64,000 nt of DNA from contig CASFYT010000017.1 of assembly GCA_949299015.1 (NCBI GenBank), positions 39,588 through 103,587 of the forward strand, given 5' to 3'. Below are positions 52,957 through 62,962 of the stretch, one piece after another. The position numbers were made by a program, and so were the translations under genes. Below the pieces are notes generated by a model. That model searched no databases. It saw only the letters and a list, made by a program, of their open reading frames with translations, and was not told the origin of the DNA. The DNA comes from an uncultured Bacillota bacterium (GTDB lineage: Bacteria; Bacillota_I; Bacilli_A; RFN20; CAG-288). How positions within the stretch are numbered: position 1 is the stretch's first letter; every line of letters begins with the position of its first letter.

Positions 52957-55392
52957 ATGGTAGACATCAAGACAGGGACTGAGTTTCGGAACTATTTCAA
53001 GAATGACTTCCAGCAGCGATGCGTCGAGAAGTATGGACGCGATCCGGACAAACTCAGCGACAACGAAATCTACGACGTCTTAGGGACGGTCATCCGCGAT
53101 TATGCCAACGTCGACGGGAAGACCTGCAAGGAAATCACGGCCGACCAAGGGAAGAAGCAGCTGATTTACTTTTCGATGGAATTCCTGATGGGGCGTGAGC
53201 TTTCGACCAACCTCTTCAACATGGGCATCCTGAAGGACGTTCAAGAGGTACTGAAGGAACTTGGCATCGATTTCGACCGCATCAAGGAACAGGAGCCGGA
53301 TGCTGGCTTGGGCAATGGCGGACTCGGACGTCTTGCGGCCTGCTTCATGGATTCGATCGCCTCTCTCGGACTTCCGGGACACGGGAACTGCATTCGGTAT
53401 GAATATGGTTTCTTCCGACAGAAAATCCGGAATGGGAAACAGGAAGAGTACCCGGATACATGGCTTCTCAACGGATTCCCCTGGGAGATCCGCAAGATCA
53501 ATGATGCCGTGACCGTCCAGTTCTATGGAAATCCGGAAACCTTCCGTGACGCGAACGGAAATATTCATTGGCGGACGAACAACGCCTATTCGGTCCTTGC
53601 CGTCCCCTATGACGTTCCGGTCATCGGATATGAGAATCATGTCACAAATACTCTGCGGCTTTGGTACGCCGAGCCCTCCGACCAGGTCCTTCCGACGTGG
53701 GCGAACTTCAACGGTTACCTCAAGTTCATCCGTGACATTACCCATGGCCTTTATCCGGACGATTCGACAGAGGAAGGAAAGCTCCTTCGCCTGCGCCAGC
53801 AGTACTTCCTCGTTTCGGCAGGAATCCAATATTCCGTCAAGCGGGAGAAGGAACTCTATGGAACCCTCGACCACCTTCCGGAGCATTATGTCTTTCAGCT
53901 CAACGATACGCATCCTATCATGGCGATTCCAGAGCTCATGCGTATCTTGATGGACGAGAACGACTATGGATGGGACGAAGCGTTCTCCATCGTCAAGCGC
54001 TGCTTTGCCTTCACGAACCACACGGTCATGCCGGAAGCGTTGGAAAAGTGGCCCTGCCGCTACATCGCTTCCATTGCGCCTCGCGTCTACATGATCATCG
54101 AGGAAATCAATCGCCGATCCCTCCAGTTCATGCGCGAAGCGAACATTCCCGAGGACAAAATCAACAGCTGCCTGATTCTCCGTGACGGAAACGTCAACAT
54201 GTGCCAGCTGGCCATTCATGTCGCCTACTCGGTCAACGGCGTTGCAAACTTGCATACGCAGATTCTCAAGGAGCAGACGTTCAAGGAACTTTACTCCATC
54301 TATCCGAACAAGTTCAACAACAAGACGAACGGCATTTCCCACCGCCGTTTCCTCCTTGTCGCCAATCCGCGGCTTTCGACCTACATCGAATCGCTGATCG
54401 GCGATGGCTTCATCCGTGAGCCGGAAGAGCTTTCGAAGCTTCTTCCTTATGCCGATGGGAAGCCGGAGCATGTCGAAGTCTATCGCAAGCTGAATGAAAT
54501 CAAGCGAGAAAACAAGTTCCGCCTGATCGATTTGGTGAAAAAGGAAAACGGAATGGACCTGATTCCGGACTCCATCTATGATGTCCAGATCAAACGTCTG
54601 CACGCTTACAAGAGGCAGTTGCTCAACGTGTTCCGCATCATCCACCTCTATCTGAAATTGAAGGCAGACCCGACTCTTTCCATCTATCCGCACACCTATG
54701 TCTTCGGTGCAAAGGCGGCGCCGAGCTACGCCTATGCCAAAAAGATCATCGAACTCATCCTCGCTGTCAGCAAGAAAATCGATGAGGATGAAGCCATTCG
54801 AAAGATGGTCAAGGTCGTCTTCATCGAAAACTATGGGGTCAGCAAGGCAGAAACGATCATTCCGGCAAGCGACATCTCCGAACAGATTTCCCTTGCCGGA
54901 AAGGAAGCTTCCGGCACTTCCAACATGAAGTTCATGATGAATGGAGCCATCACGCTCGGAACGCTCGATGGTGCCAACGTCGAGATTTCCCAGCTCGTCG
55001 GACCCGAAAATGCAGTGATCTTCGGCATGAAGGAGGAACAGGTCAAGGAACTGAAGTTCCGGAACGCCTATAATCCGTGGGATGTCTACAATGCCAATCC
55101 TTCCGTCAAGGCTGTCATGGACTCCCTGGTGGATGGAACCTTCTCCAGGGATTGGGAGCAATTCCGAATGATCTACGACGAGATCATGTATCACGGGGAC
55201 GAATTCATGAATCTTGCCGACTTCCCGGATTACTTGCGCGCTTCCAAGAGAATTGAATCTCTCTACATGGATCGCGATCTGTGGGGCAGGATGTGCCTTG
55301 TCAACATTGCCAATTCTGGTTGGTTCAGCTCGGATCGCACGATTCGAGAGTACAATCGAGACATTTGGAAATTAAAGGAGATACATAAATGA
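52957..55392 (+). CDS. glgP: Glycogen/starch phosphorylase
   Basis: Releases glucose 1-phosphate from alpha-glucans. The 811-residue protein has NGGLGRLAACFMDS, HLPEHYVFQLNDTHP, TNGISHRRFL and the PLP-binding block ASGTSNMKFMMNG (Lys near 658). The ATG at 52957 follows GAAAGGAAAG, 13 bases after glgB. The downstream small gene overlaps its stop by four bases. Confidence 0.97.
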   Translation: MVDIKTGTEFRNYFKNDFQQRCVEKYGRDPDKLSDNEIYDVLGTVIRDYANVDGKTCKEITADQGKKQLIYFSMEFLMGRELSTNLFNMGILKDVQEVLKELGIDFDRIKEQEPDAGLGNGGLGRLAACFMDSIASLGLPGHGNCIRYEYGFFRQKIRNGKQEEYPDTWLLNGFPWEIRKINDAVTVQFYGNPETFRDANGNIHWRTNNAYSVLAVPYDVPVIGYENHVTNTLRLWYAEPSDQVLPTWANFNGYLKFIRDITHGLYPDDSTEEGKLLRLRQQYFLVSAGIQYSVKREKELYGTLDHLPEHYVFQLNDTHPIMAIPELMRILMDENDYGWDEAFSIVKRCFAFTNHTVMPEALEKWPCRYIASIAPRVYMIIEEINRRSLQFMREANIPEDKINSCLILRDGNVNMCQLAIHVAYSVNGVANLHTQILKEQTFKELYSIYPNKFNNKTNGISHRRFLLVANPRLSTYIESLIGDGFIREPEELSKLLPYADGKPEHVEVYRKLNEIKRENKFRLIDLVKKENGMDLIPDSIYDVQIKRLHAYKRQLLNVFRIIHLYLKLKADPTLSIYPHTYVFGAKAAPSYAYAKKIIELILAVSKKIDEDEAIRKMVKVVFIENYGVSKAETIIPASDISEQISLAGKEASGTSNMKFMMNGAITLGTLDGANVEISQLVGPENAVIFGMKEEQVKELKFRNAYNPWDVYNANPSVKAVMDSLVDGTFSRDWEQFRMIYDEIMYHGDEFMNLADFPDYLRASKRIESLYMDRDLWGRMCLVNIANSGWFSSDRTIREYNRDIWKLKEIHK

Positions 55393-55769
55393 TTGACCTG
55401 ACGGAAAGAATTCGAAAAATCCGAGAAGAGAAGACCAAGCAATTACGAACCTTTGAAGAAGATTGCTACGATGTCTTTCGCTCTTTGGGACGTCTTTCGA
55501 TTTCGATGGGACTCGAGGAGGAGCATGCCTTCGGCGATGCCTTTGAATTCTGCCTGGATTGCTATGCCCGACTCCTTTCTCACTTCGTCCCATCCTTGAC
55601 TCTCGATGAACCGCCCAGTCCACTTTCCGAGCCCATGGCCGATGCCTTCTACTTTCAGTTTGCCATCAACGATCTCACTCGTTTTTGCGATAGCGAGGGG
55701 AAAGATTTCTCCTCTCTGTTCCATTCTCTGCAGGCCGTCTTCGCGCTGAAGGACGTCCATTCCCGATAA
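55389..55769 (+). CDS. Small unknown protein coupled to glgP
   Basis: A 126-residue, predicted all-helical cytoplasmic protein with three cysteines and no TM. The N-terminus (IRKIREEKTKQLRTFEED) could be a short coiled coil. No domain is recognised. The ATG overlaps the glgP stop (ATGA), so it is made together with the phosphorylase; a link to glycogen metabolism is inference only. Confidence 0.7.
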   Translation: MIDLTERIRKIREEKTKQLRTFEEDCYDVFRSLGRLSISMGLEEEHAFGDAFEFCLDCYARLLSHFVPSLTLDEPPSPLSEPMADAFYFQFAINDLTRFCDSEGKDFSSLFHSLQAVFALKDVHSR

Positions 55770-55770
55770 C

Positions 55771-55799
55771 TTGAAAAGCCTCTCATCATTACATATAAT
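55771..55799 (+). promoter_or_regulatory. Promoter of tig
   Basis: TTGAAA (55771-55776), a 17-base spacer and TATAAT (55794-55799), directly after the glgP-coupled gene. Confidence 0.88.
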
Positions 55800-55846
55800 A
55801 GACAGGCCGTTTTTTAGCGAACGATTCAATTTAAGGAGTAACACTC

Positions 55847-57277
55847 ATGGAACGCACATTTAAGAACGAAAATGGACATCTGATTGCGAAGGTCACCTTC
55901 GCGTCGGAAGAGGTGACCAAGGCAACGGAAAAGGGAATTCGCAAGCTTTGCGAGAGTGTCACAGTTCCTGGTTTTCGTAAGGGCAAGGCGCCTGTCGAAA
56001 AAGCCCGTCTTCGTCTGCGGTCCAATGACATTGCTCAAGCGACAATCGACGATCTTCTTCAGCGCGTTGATGCCGGATTCATGAAGGACGATGAGTTCTC
56101 TTCTTACGTCAAAGACTCCAAGATCCTCGGCTCCTTCCGTCCTTCCGTTTCCATCGATAAGTTCACGAATACGGAAGCGGAGTTTACGATTACGTATACG
56201 CTTCGCCCGGTCTGTTCTCGGCTTGGCAACTATAAGGAACTCCATTCCGATGTTCAGGAGCATGTGGTGTCGGATGAAGATGTTCAGACGTTCATTGAAG
56301 GCCTTGCCAAAGACAATGCGGAACTCGTTCCCACGACGGAGGCCGCAAAGATGGGCGATACGGCCAACATCGATTTTGTCGGCCTTCTCGAGGGGAAGGA
56401 GTTTGAGGGCGGATCGGCCAAGTCCTTTGACCTCGTTCTGGGATCGAAGCATTTCGTTCCTGGCTTCGAGGAGCAGGTCGTCGGTCACAAGGCAGGCGAG
56501 AAGTTCGATATCACTTTGACGATGCCCGAGAATTATCCGGAACCTCTTACCGGAAAGGAAGTGCTCTTCAAGGTCACTCTCAACGCGGTTAAAGTCAGCC
56601 AGGTTCCCGAAATCAACGATGAATTTGCCACGACGCTGAGCGGCAAATATGCCAGCAAGGACCTCGCTGAACTGAAGGAAAAGGTTCGCACAAATCTTGT
56701 CGAAGACAATCATAAGCGCTATCTCAACAACTTGGTCAATTCCTTCCTTCTCCAGATTCGTGACGCATCGGAGTTCGTCATCGCCGATGATTATGTCTCC
56801 GAGCTTGTTCAACAGAGGAAGTCTGCTGACGAGAAGCGTATCAATGACCAAGGCCTGACGTTGGCTGAATACTTGAAGTTGATTGGCCAGAAGGCGGAAG
56901 ACTATGAGAATCAGCTTCGTGACGGCGTGCTTTCTGAAATCAAGACATCGCTGACCTATGATGCGATCGCGACGGCGGAAAAGATTCCTTCTCCTGCTCA
57001 GGCGGATTTGGAAAAGCGTCTTGGCTCTCCGATCAATGGTTTCATGAATGACCTGTCCTCCTATCTTCGCTCTCAAAAGCTTTCTGATCAGCAGATTCAG
57101 AACCAGATCAACAATTACTTGAATCAGGTTTTCCTTTCGATCCTGAACGAGAGGGTTCAGACTCGCATCCTTGAATTGAACGGATTCAAGGTTGAAGAGA
57201 AGAAGGGGGAGGAAAGCCCCAAAGATGATAAGGAAGAGAAGAAGTCCGCTCCTGAGCAGGGAGAAAAGTCTGAGTAG
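55847..57277 (+). CDS. tig: Trigger factor
   Basis: Ribosome-associated chaperone and prolyl isomerase. The 476-residue protein has the ribosome-docking loop GFRKGKAP (near residue 43), the FKBP domain (GDTANIDFVGLLEGK through TLTMPENYPEPL) and the long helical C-terminal domain. A charged tail rich in Lys and Glu (about 450-476) ends it. The ATG follows TAAGGAG. lon follows 58 bases downstream, a standard Bacilli order (tig-clpX-lon, here without clpX). Confidence 0.97.
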   Translation: MERTFKNENGHLIAKVTFASEEVTKATEKGIRKLCESVTVPGFRKGKAPVEKARLRLRSNDIAQATIDDLLQRVDAGFMKDDEFSSYVKDSKILGSFRPSVSIDKFTNTEAEFTITYTLRPVCSRLGNYKELHSDVQEHVVSDEDVQTFIEGLAKDNAELVPTTEAAKMGDTANIDFVGLLEGKEFEGGSAKSFDLVLGSKHFVPGFEEQVVGHKAGEKFDITLTMPENYPEPLTGKEVLFKVTLNAVKVSQVPEINDEFATTLSGKYASKDLAELKEKVRTNLVEDNHKRYLNNLVNSFLLQIRDASEFVIADDYVSELVQQRKSADEKRINDQGLTLAEYLKLIGQKAEDYENQLRDGVLSEIKTSLTYDAIATAEKIPSPAQADLEKRLGSPINGFMNDLSSYLRSQKLSDQQIQNQINNYLNQVFLSILNERVQTRILELNGFKVEEKKGEESPKDDKEEKKSAPEQGEKSE

Positions 57278-57335
57278 TCTATTCTTCGTCTGCCGTCCAC
57301 CTGTGTGCTAATTATATTCAAAGGAGGTTTTTATC

Positions 57336-59744
57336 GTGGAAAATACAAATTTCCAGAAATACCCCATTTTGCCCAACCATCGCCTCGTCGCTCTGCCGGA
57401 TATTGCGATGAACATTGAGGCGACAAACGATTATGACGTTCGTTTCTTCCGCACCCTCAAGGTCGGCGATGATTTTGTAATGGCGTATTCGAAGAACGAC
57501 AACGTCTACGGAGAGTTCGACAATATGGTTCTGCCGGGCGTGGAGTCCTATGCGACCATTTGCCGCATCGTGTCCAAAGAGGAGAAGAAGAACTCTGTCG
57601 ACATCTCTGTCATTGGCAAGAGACGTGTCCAAATCGTTGATTTTGAGGCTAATGGCGAGGTCCGACTCGTTTATGGTTCTTGTGTCTTTGGAAACGAGGC
57701 GACCATTTCGGAAGTCCAGATTCTCGATGCGACCGTCGAGTTCATCCGCTTATACAACAACTATCGAACGCGTTTTCCAAATTATCCGGAATGTCCCAAC
57801 TTCAAGGACCAGGCCTCTTCTGCCGAGTTCATTCCCTATCATATCGCTGCTTTCCTTAGTTCCGGGCCGGATGTCTGCTTGGAAATCCTGAAGGATTCCA
57901 ATCCTCTTTCCCAAATCAAGACGTTGTCTAAGGATCTCTTGAATTCGAGCGCGGATTCGAGCATCAATTTTGAGTTGCAGGAGCAGCTTTCTCGTGCCGT
58001 CGATCGAAACCAACGGGAATACATTCTTCGTGAAAAGATGAAGATCGTGAAGGACCAGCTAAAGGAGTTTGATTCTGACGATTCGGAAGAGAAGTACATC
58101 AAGGCAATCGAAAAGCGACCCGGGGATTATCCGGAAAACGTCCGTAAGCGCGTGGAGTCGGAGTACAATCGTCTCAAGACGATGCCTGCCTCTTCTCAGG
58201 AGGCGACGGTGATTACGACGTACTTGGATACCTTAGTCAATCTGCCGTGGTATCGTTCGACGGTCGATAACGACAACCTGAATCAGGTCAAGACCATTCT
58301 CGACAAGAACCACTATGGCCTGACGAAGCAGAAGGATCGTATCCTCGAATATTTGGCTGTGAAGCAGCTGACAAAGTCTCTTAAGGCTCCGATTCTTTGT
58401 TTCTATGGTGCTCCGGGCGTTGGAAAGACCTCCTTGGCGATTTCTATCGCCGAGGCACTCGGACGTAAATTTGTCAAAATGGCTTTGGGCGGCATTTCGG
58501 ATGAGGCGGAAATCCGCGGCCATCGTAAGACCTATGTCGGTGCAATGCCCGGAAAGATCATCTCTCAAATCAAGAAGGCTCAGGTCAACAACCCCGTCTT
58601 CCTCCTTGACGAAATCGACAAAGTGACGAGCGGTGGATTTCATGGCGATCCCGCGTCGGCGCTGCTCGAAGTTCTTGATCCTGAGCAGAATCGTACCTTC
58701 TACGACAATTATCTCGATGAGCCTTTTGATCTTTCTCACGTGCTTTTCATCTGTACGGCGAATGACGTGTCCAAAATTCCCGCCCCTCTTTTCGATCGTC
58801 TCGAGATGATCGAACTGAATACCTACACCAAGTATGAGAAGGTGACGATTGCGCGCCAATACTTGATTCCCGGCGAGGAGACGGAAAATGGCATTCATGA
58901 GGGCCAGATGACTTGGACGGACGAGGCTCTCGACTATATCATCGAGTATTATACCCGTGAAGCGGGGGTCCGTGAGCTTCGTCGTCGCATCTCGACGATC
59001 GATCGCAAATATGCCGTCGAATTCTTGAACGATTCCGAAAATAAATCACACGTTACGATTGATGTCGAAACTGTCAAGCGGTACCTGGGTGCCGAAATTT
59101 TCCTCCATAATCAACAGGTGGAGGAGTCGCAGATTGGTGTCATCAACGGACTGGCCTATACGGATGCGGGAGGAGAGGTCCTGAAGATTGAGGTCAACAC
59201 CTTCCCCGGAAAGGGACAGCTTGTCCTGACCGGAAACCTTGGCGATGTGATGAAGGAGGCGTGCGAGACCGCTCTTTCCTTCATTCGTTCGATTGGAAAC
59301 GATCTGGGCATTCATCCCGAGTTCTTTGCCAACAACGATATCCATGTCCACTTCCCGGAGGGGGCAACGCCCAAGGACGGCCCCTCTGCCGGGGTCGCCA
59401 CGGCTCTTTGCATTCTCTCGGCGATTTGCCAGCTTCGCATTCGCAACGATGTTGCGATGACCGGAGAAATCGATCTTCGTGGCAATGCCATGCCCATTGG
59501 CGGACTTCGTGAAAAGTGCAACGCGGCCTGTCGCGACCACCTGAAGACGGTCTTCATTCCTAAGGAGAACCATAAGGACGCCATGGAGCTGCCCAAGGAG
59601 ATTGCCTCCGCACTGAACATTGTCGAAGTTTCCCGCGTCGAAGACCTTTTCTCTGGGGTCTTCCTTGACGACATCCGCTCCCTGAAAAAACAGATTACGG
59701 AACGCACGACGCCCAAGGCGTCGCAAAAAAAGAAGGATCGGTAA
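57336..59744 (+). CDS. lon: ATP-dependent protease Lon
   Basis: Degrades misfolded and regulatory proteins. The 802-residue protein has the N-terminal substrate domain, Walker A GAPGVGKTSLA (near residue 358), Walker B FLLDEIDK and the Ser-Lys dyad: PKDGPSAGVA (Ser near 684) and GGLREKCNA (Lys near 727), 43 apart as in other LonA proteins. GTG start with AAGGAGGT seven bases upstream. No CtsR- or CIRCE-like operator was seen before it. Confidence 0.97.
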   Translation: MENTNFQKYPILPNHRLVALPDIAMNIEATNDYDVRFFRTLKVGDDFVMAYSKNDNVYGEFDNMVLPGVESYATICRIVSKEEKKNSVDISVIGKRRVQIVDFEANGEVRLVYGSCVFGNEATISEVQILDATVEFIRLYNNYRTRFPNYPECPNFKDQASSAEFIPYHIAAFLSSGPDVCLEILKDSNPLSQIKTLSKDLLNSSADSSINFELQEQLSRAVDRNQREYILREKMKIVKDQLKEFDSDDSEEKYIKAIEKRPGDYPENVRKRVESEYNRLKTMPASSQEATVITTYLDTLVNLPWYRSTVDNDNLNQVKTILDKNHYGLTKQKDRILEYLAVKQLTKSLKAPILCFYGAPGVGKTSLAISIAEALGRKFVKMALGGISDEAEIRGHRKTYVGAMPGKIISQIKKAQVNNPVFLLDEIDKVTSGGFHGDPASALLEVLDPEQNRTFYDNYLDEPFDLSHVLFICTANDVSKIPAPLFDRLEMIELNTYTKYEKVTIARQYLIPGEETENGIHEGQMTWTDEALDYIIEYYTREAGVRELRRRISTIDRKYAVEFLNDSENKSHVTIDVETVKRYLGAEIFLHNQQVEESQIGVINGLAYTDAGGEVLKIEVNTFPGKGQLVLTGNLGDVMKEACETALSFIRSIGNDLGIHPEFFANNDIHVHFPEGATPKDGPSAGVATALCILSAICQLRIRNDVAMTGEIDLRGNAMPIGGLREKCNAACRDHLKTVFIPKENHKDAMELPKEIASALNIVEVSRVEDLFSGVFLDDIRSLKKQITERTTPKASQKKKDR

Positions 59745-59746
59745 TC

Positions 59747-60316
59747 GTGACCCGGCGTTTGTTTTCGAAGGCATCCTTTGTTCGTAGCGCGTTTGCCAGT
59801 GCAGACCTTCTTTTCGATCGGCCCACAATTGCATTCATCGGCCGTTCCAATGTTGGAAAAAGCACTTTGATCAATCGCCTTTGTCGCAATGGAAGCCTGA
59901 TGAAGACGAGCAAAACGCCGGGTCAGACGAGAGCTGTCAATTACCTTCTCGTCGATGATTCGTTCTATCTTTGCGACGCTCCCGGTTATGGTTTCGCCAC
60001 TTTGCAACGGGAACACTTCGAACCCGTGATGAAACGTTTTCTTTACGGGAATCCTTCCTTGAAAAAGGTCTATATCCTTGTCGATTCGCGCCGTTGCATG
60101 TTGCCGGCGGATCAAGATTTTGCGGACGAACTTCTGTATCGAAAGTTGCCTTTTGCCATCGTCTTCACCAAGACCGACAAGCTGAACATGTCTGAGCGTT
60201 TTCACTTGAACCAGAGCAAGGGCGAGGTCGGCGGTGAACTCTTCGAATCCGGCAACGTCAGCGAGGAATCGCTCGACGTCTTGCGGAAAGACATCTACGA
60301 ATCTCTCAAACAATAG
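59747..60316 (+). CDS. ysxC: Ribosome biogenesis GTPase YsxC/EngB
   Basis: A 189-residue GTPase for 50S subunit assembly, usually downstream of lon in Bacilli. GRSNVGKSTLIN, TPGQTRAVNY, DAPGYGFA and FTKTDK are the G motifs in order. GTG start two bases after the lon stop, so translation is coupled. valS follows in the same direction. Confidence 0.95.
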   Translation: MTRRLFSKASFVRSAFASADLLFDRPTIAFIGRSNVGKSTLINRLCRNGSLMKTSKTPGQTRAVNYLLVDDSFYLCDAPGYGFATLQREHFEPVMKRFLYGNPSLKKVYILVDSRRCMLPADQDFADELLYRKLPFAIVFTKTDKLNMSERFHLNQSKGEVGGELFESGNVSEESLDVLRKDIYESLKQ

Positions 60317-60338
60317 TCATGATCATGGAGGTTGGAGT

Positions 60339-62912
60339 ATGAAAGAGATGCCAAAGACATACGACCATCGTCAATGCGAGGAGGGAAAAGAAGCGTTTTG
60401 GGAATCCCATCACTATTTCGAAGCGATGAGACCGGAAAACATTGACAAACCGCCTTTCTCCATGATTGTTCCTCCTCCGAACGTGACTGGAATCCTTCAC
60501 ATCGGTCATGCGACGAATACGACAGTCATCGATATCCTGGCGCGATACAAGAAAATTTCCGGGTATGATGTCCTTTTCCTGGCCGACATGGACCATGCTG
60601 GTATCGCCACCCAAGCAAAGGTCGAAGAAAAGCTCCGTCAGGAAGGCAAGAACAAATACGAGATGGGACGCGAGGCTTTCCTGGAGGAGGCCTGGAAGTG
60701 GAAAGAGGAGCATGCGGATTACATTTCGAAGCAGTGGCGTGCCCTTGGCCTGTCGATGGACTATTCTCGCGAACGGTTTACTTTGGATGATGGAATGCAA
60801 AAGGCAGTTGCCCATGTGTTCAAGACTCTTTATGACAAGGGATTGATTTATCGTGGAGAAAGGATCATCAACTGGGATCCCGTCCTAAAGACGGCTCTCA
60901 GCGATATCGAAGTCGTCTATCACTCGGACCCGGGCAAGTTCTATTACTTCAAGTATTGGCTTGAGGATCATTCACAGTATTTGGAAGTTGCGACGACAAG
61001 ACCTGAGACGATGTTTGGCGATCGTGCCGTCTGCTTCAATCCAGACGATGATCGCTATCGCCATCTGGAAGGGAGGAAGGTCATCAATCCCGCGAACGGA
61101 GAGCTTCTGCCTCTTCTTGCCGACCGGTATGTTGACATGGAATTTGGCACGGGCGTCATGAAGTGCACTCCCGCCCACGACCCCAACGATTTCAAGATTG
61201 CGAAGCGGTTGAATCTGTCCTTTGTCAAGATCATGAACGATGATGCCACGATGAACGATCGATGTGGCTCATATTCTGGCATGGATCGGTATCAATGCCG
61301 TGACCTTCTCGTCAAGAAAATCGCTGAGGAGGGCAACCTCATACGCGTTGAAGACATCCAGCATGATGTTGGTCATTCCGAACGCAGCGGCGCGGTCGTC
61401 GAACCCATGCTATCCAAGCAGTGGTTTGTTCGCATGAGGCCTCTTGCGGAGCAAGTCGAAGCGATTCAAAAGTCCTCGTCACCCACCACGTTCTTCCCTA
61501 GCCGTTTCTCGTCGGTTTTCCTGCAATGGTTAGAGAACACAGATGACTGGTGCATTTCTCGTCAGCTGTGGTGGGGACACCGCATTCCTGTTTATACGAA
61601 CCGCGAGACGGGCGAAGTCATTTGCTCCGAAACCGCGCTTGATGCAAACCGGTTCGTACAGGATCCGGATGTCCTTGACACGTGGTTTTCCTCGGCACTG
61701 GCTCCTTTTGCCTTTTTAGGATGGCCCGAAACGGATTCGCCCTTGTACCAACGTTTCTATCCTCTCGATGTCATGGTCACGGCATATGACATCATCTTCT
61801 TCTGGGTAGAGAGAATGGCTTTCCAAGGAGTCGAATTCACTGGAAAGATGCCTTTCAAAAAGGTCTATATCCATGGTTTGGTCCGTGATGAAAAGGGTCG
61901 AAAGATGTCCAAATCCTTAGGGAATGGCGTTGATCCCTTTGAGGTCATCGAAAAGTACGGAACCGATTCCCTTCGTTATGCGCTCGCGACGGGATCGACC
62001 CCGGGCCTTGACATCACGTTCGCCAATTCGAAGCTCGAAAATGCCCATGGCTTCATGAATAAGATCTGGAATGCTTCGCGCTATGTTCTCGGGCTGTTGT
62101 CGGATGGTTACATTCCTAAGACGCCTCGTCAGGATCGTCTTTCTTTCCTTGATCAATGGATATTGTCGGAGCATAATCGTTTCCTTTCCTCCTATCGTGC
62201 GAACATGGAAAAATACGAGCTGGGACAGGCGGCAAATTACATTTATTCCTTTGTCTATGATTCTTTCTGCTCCCTCTACCTCGAGTACGCAAAAGTGGCG
62301 ATGAAGGAGGGGAATTCCGATTCGACGAAGGATGTCCTCGTCTATATTCTCAAGGATATTTTGATTGCCCTTTTCCCCTTCTGTCCTTTTATCGCAGAGG
62401 AAATCTATTCTTGTTTTCCCAACGCCAAGGAGTCAATCTATGAGGAAAGATTTCCAATGGAATTCGCCTTTGCCGAAGAGCCCTCCTCTATTCTTTTGGC
62501 TCAGTCATTGAATCAAGGAATCCGAGAAATTCGTAATTTCAAGTCGGTTCACGGATTGGCCCCGAACGCAAAGGTCACCCTCCTCTATCAAGGTTCGGCC
62601 CAGGAAATGGAGCTGATCCTCCCCTATTTGAGGCGGTTCGCCTTTGCCGAGGATGTACGCTTTGTCGATCATATCGAGCATCCCATCGTCACCCCCTCCT
62701 TCTCCCTTTCCATTCAAGAGGAGAATGATTCCGCCACAAAGGCCAGGATTGCCAAACGTATCGAAGTTCTCAAGGCTGAAATCTCTCGTTCGAAGAAGAT
62801 GCTTGACAATCCAGCGTTTCTTACGAAGGCGAATCCCGAAAAGGTTGCCTTGGAAAAAGAAAAATACGCAAAGTACCTCTCCGAACTTCAGGAGTATCTT
62901 AAGAACGACTGA
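60339..62912 (+). CDS. valS: Valyl-tRNA synthetase
   Basis: Charges tRNA-Val. The 857-residue class I enzyme has PPPNVTGILHIGHA (HIGH), the CP1 editing domain, GRKMSKSLGNGVDP (KMSKS), the anticodon domain and a C-terminal coiled coil (ARIAKRIEVLKAEISRSKK). The ATG at 60339 follows GGAGGTTGGAG. No T-box leader is present between ysxC and valS, so it is likely expressed from the lon promoter region. Confidence 0.97.
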   Translation: MKEMPKTYDHRQCEEGKEAFWESHHYFEAMRPENIDKPPFSMIVPPPNVTGILHIGHATNTTVIDILARYKKISGYDVLFLADMDHAGIATQAKVEEKLRQEGKNKYEMGREAFLEEAWKWKEEHADYISKQWRALGLSMDYSRERFTLDDGMQKAVAHVFKTLYDKGLIYRGERIINWDPVLKTALSDIEVVYHSDPGKFYYFKYWLEDHSQYLEVATTRPETMFGDRAVCFNPDDDRYRHLEGRKVINPANGELLPLLADRYVDMEFGTGVMKCTPAHDPNDFKIAKRLNLSFVKIMNDDATMNDRCGSYSGMDRYQCRDLLVKKIAEEGNLIRVEDIQHDVGHSERSGAVVEPMLSKQWFVRMRPLAEQVEAIQKSSSPTTFFPSRFSSVFLQWLENTDDWCISRQLWWGHRIPVYTNRETGEVICSETALDANRFVQDPDVLDTWFSSALAPFAFLGWPETDSPLYQRFYPLDVMVTAYDIIFFWVERMAFQGVEFTGKMPFKKVYIHGLVRDEKGRKMSKSLGNGVDPFEVIEKYGTDSLRYALATGSTPGLDITFANSKLENAHGFMNKIWNASRYVLGLLSDGYIPKTPRQDRLSFLDQWILSEHNRFLSSYRANMEKYELGQAANYIYSFVYDSFCSLYLEYAKVAMKEGNSDSTKDVLVYILKDILIALFPFCPFIAEEIYSCFPNAKESIYEERFPMEFAFAEEPSSILLAQSLNQGIREIRNFKSVHGLAPNAKVTLLYQGSAQEMELILPYLRRFAFAEDVRFVDHIEHPIVTPSFSLSIQEENDSATKARIAKRIEVLKAEISRSKKMLDNPAFLTKANPEKVALEKEKYAKYLSELQEYLKND

Positions 62913-62917
62913 ACATA

Positions 62918-62953
62918 CACCCCTTTTCCTGCCAATATGGTGTGAAGGGGGTG
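62918..62953 (+). promoter_or_regulatory. Hairpin sequestering the peptide gene's ribosome site
   Basis: CACCCCTTT (62918-62926) can pair over nine bases with AAGGGGGTG (62945-62953), one G-U pair included. The right arm is the Shine-Dalgarno sequence of the small peptide gene. A short inner stem CCA/TGG lies in the loop. No T tract follows, so it is not a terminator. Control of translation is inferred. Confidence 0.6.
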
Positions 62954-62962
62954 AATCAGCCA

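Noticed and set aside
53080..55194. A 704-codon minus-strand open frame opposite glgP
   Set aside because: It is antisense to a clear glycogen phosphorylase and shows no recognisable protein features.
57278..57335. CIRCE or CtsR operator before lon
   Set aside because: No inverted repeat or direct repeat matching those operators was found in the gap.
60301..60338. T-box riboswitch before valS
   Set aside because: Only 22 bases separate ysxC and valS, and no T-box motif is visible.
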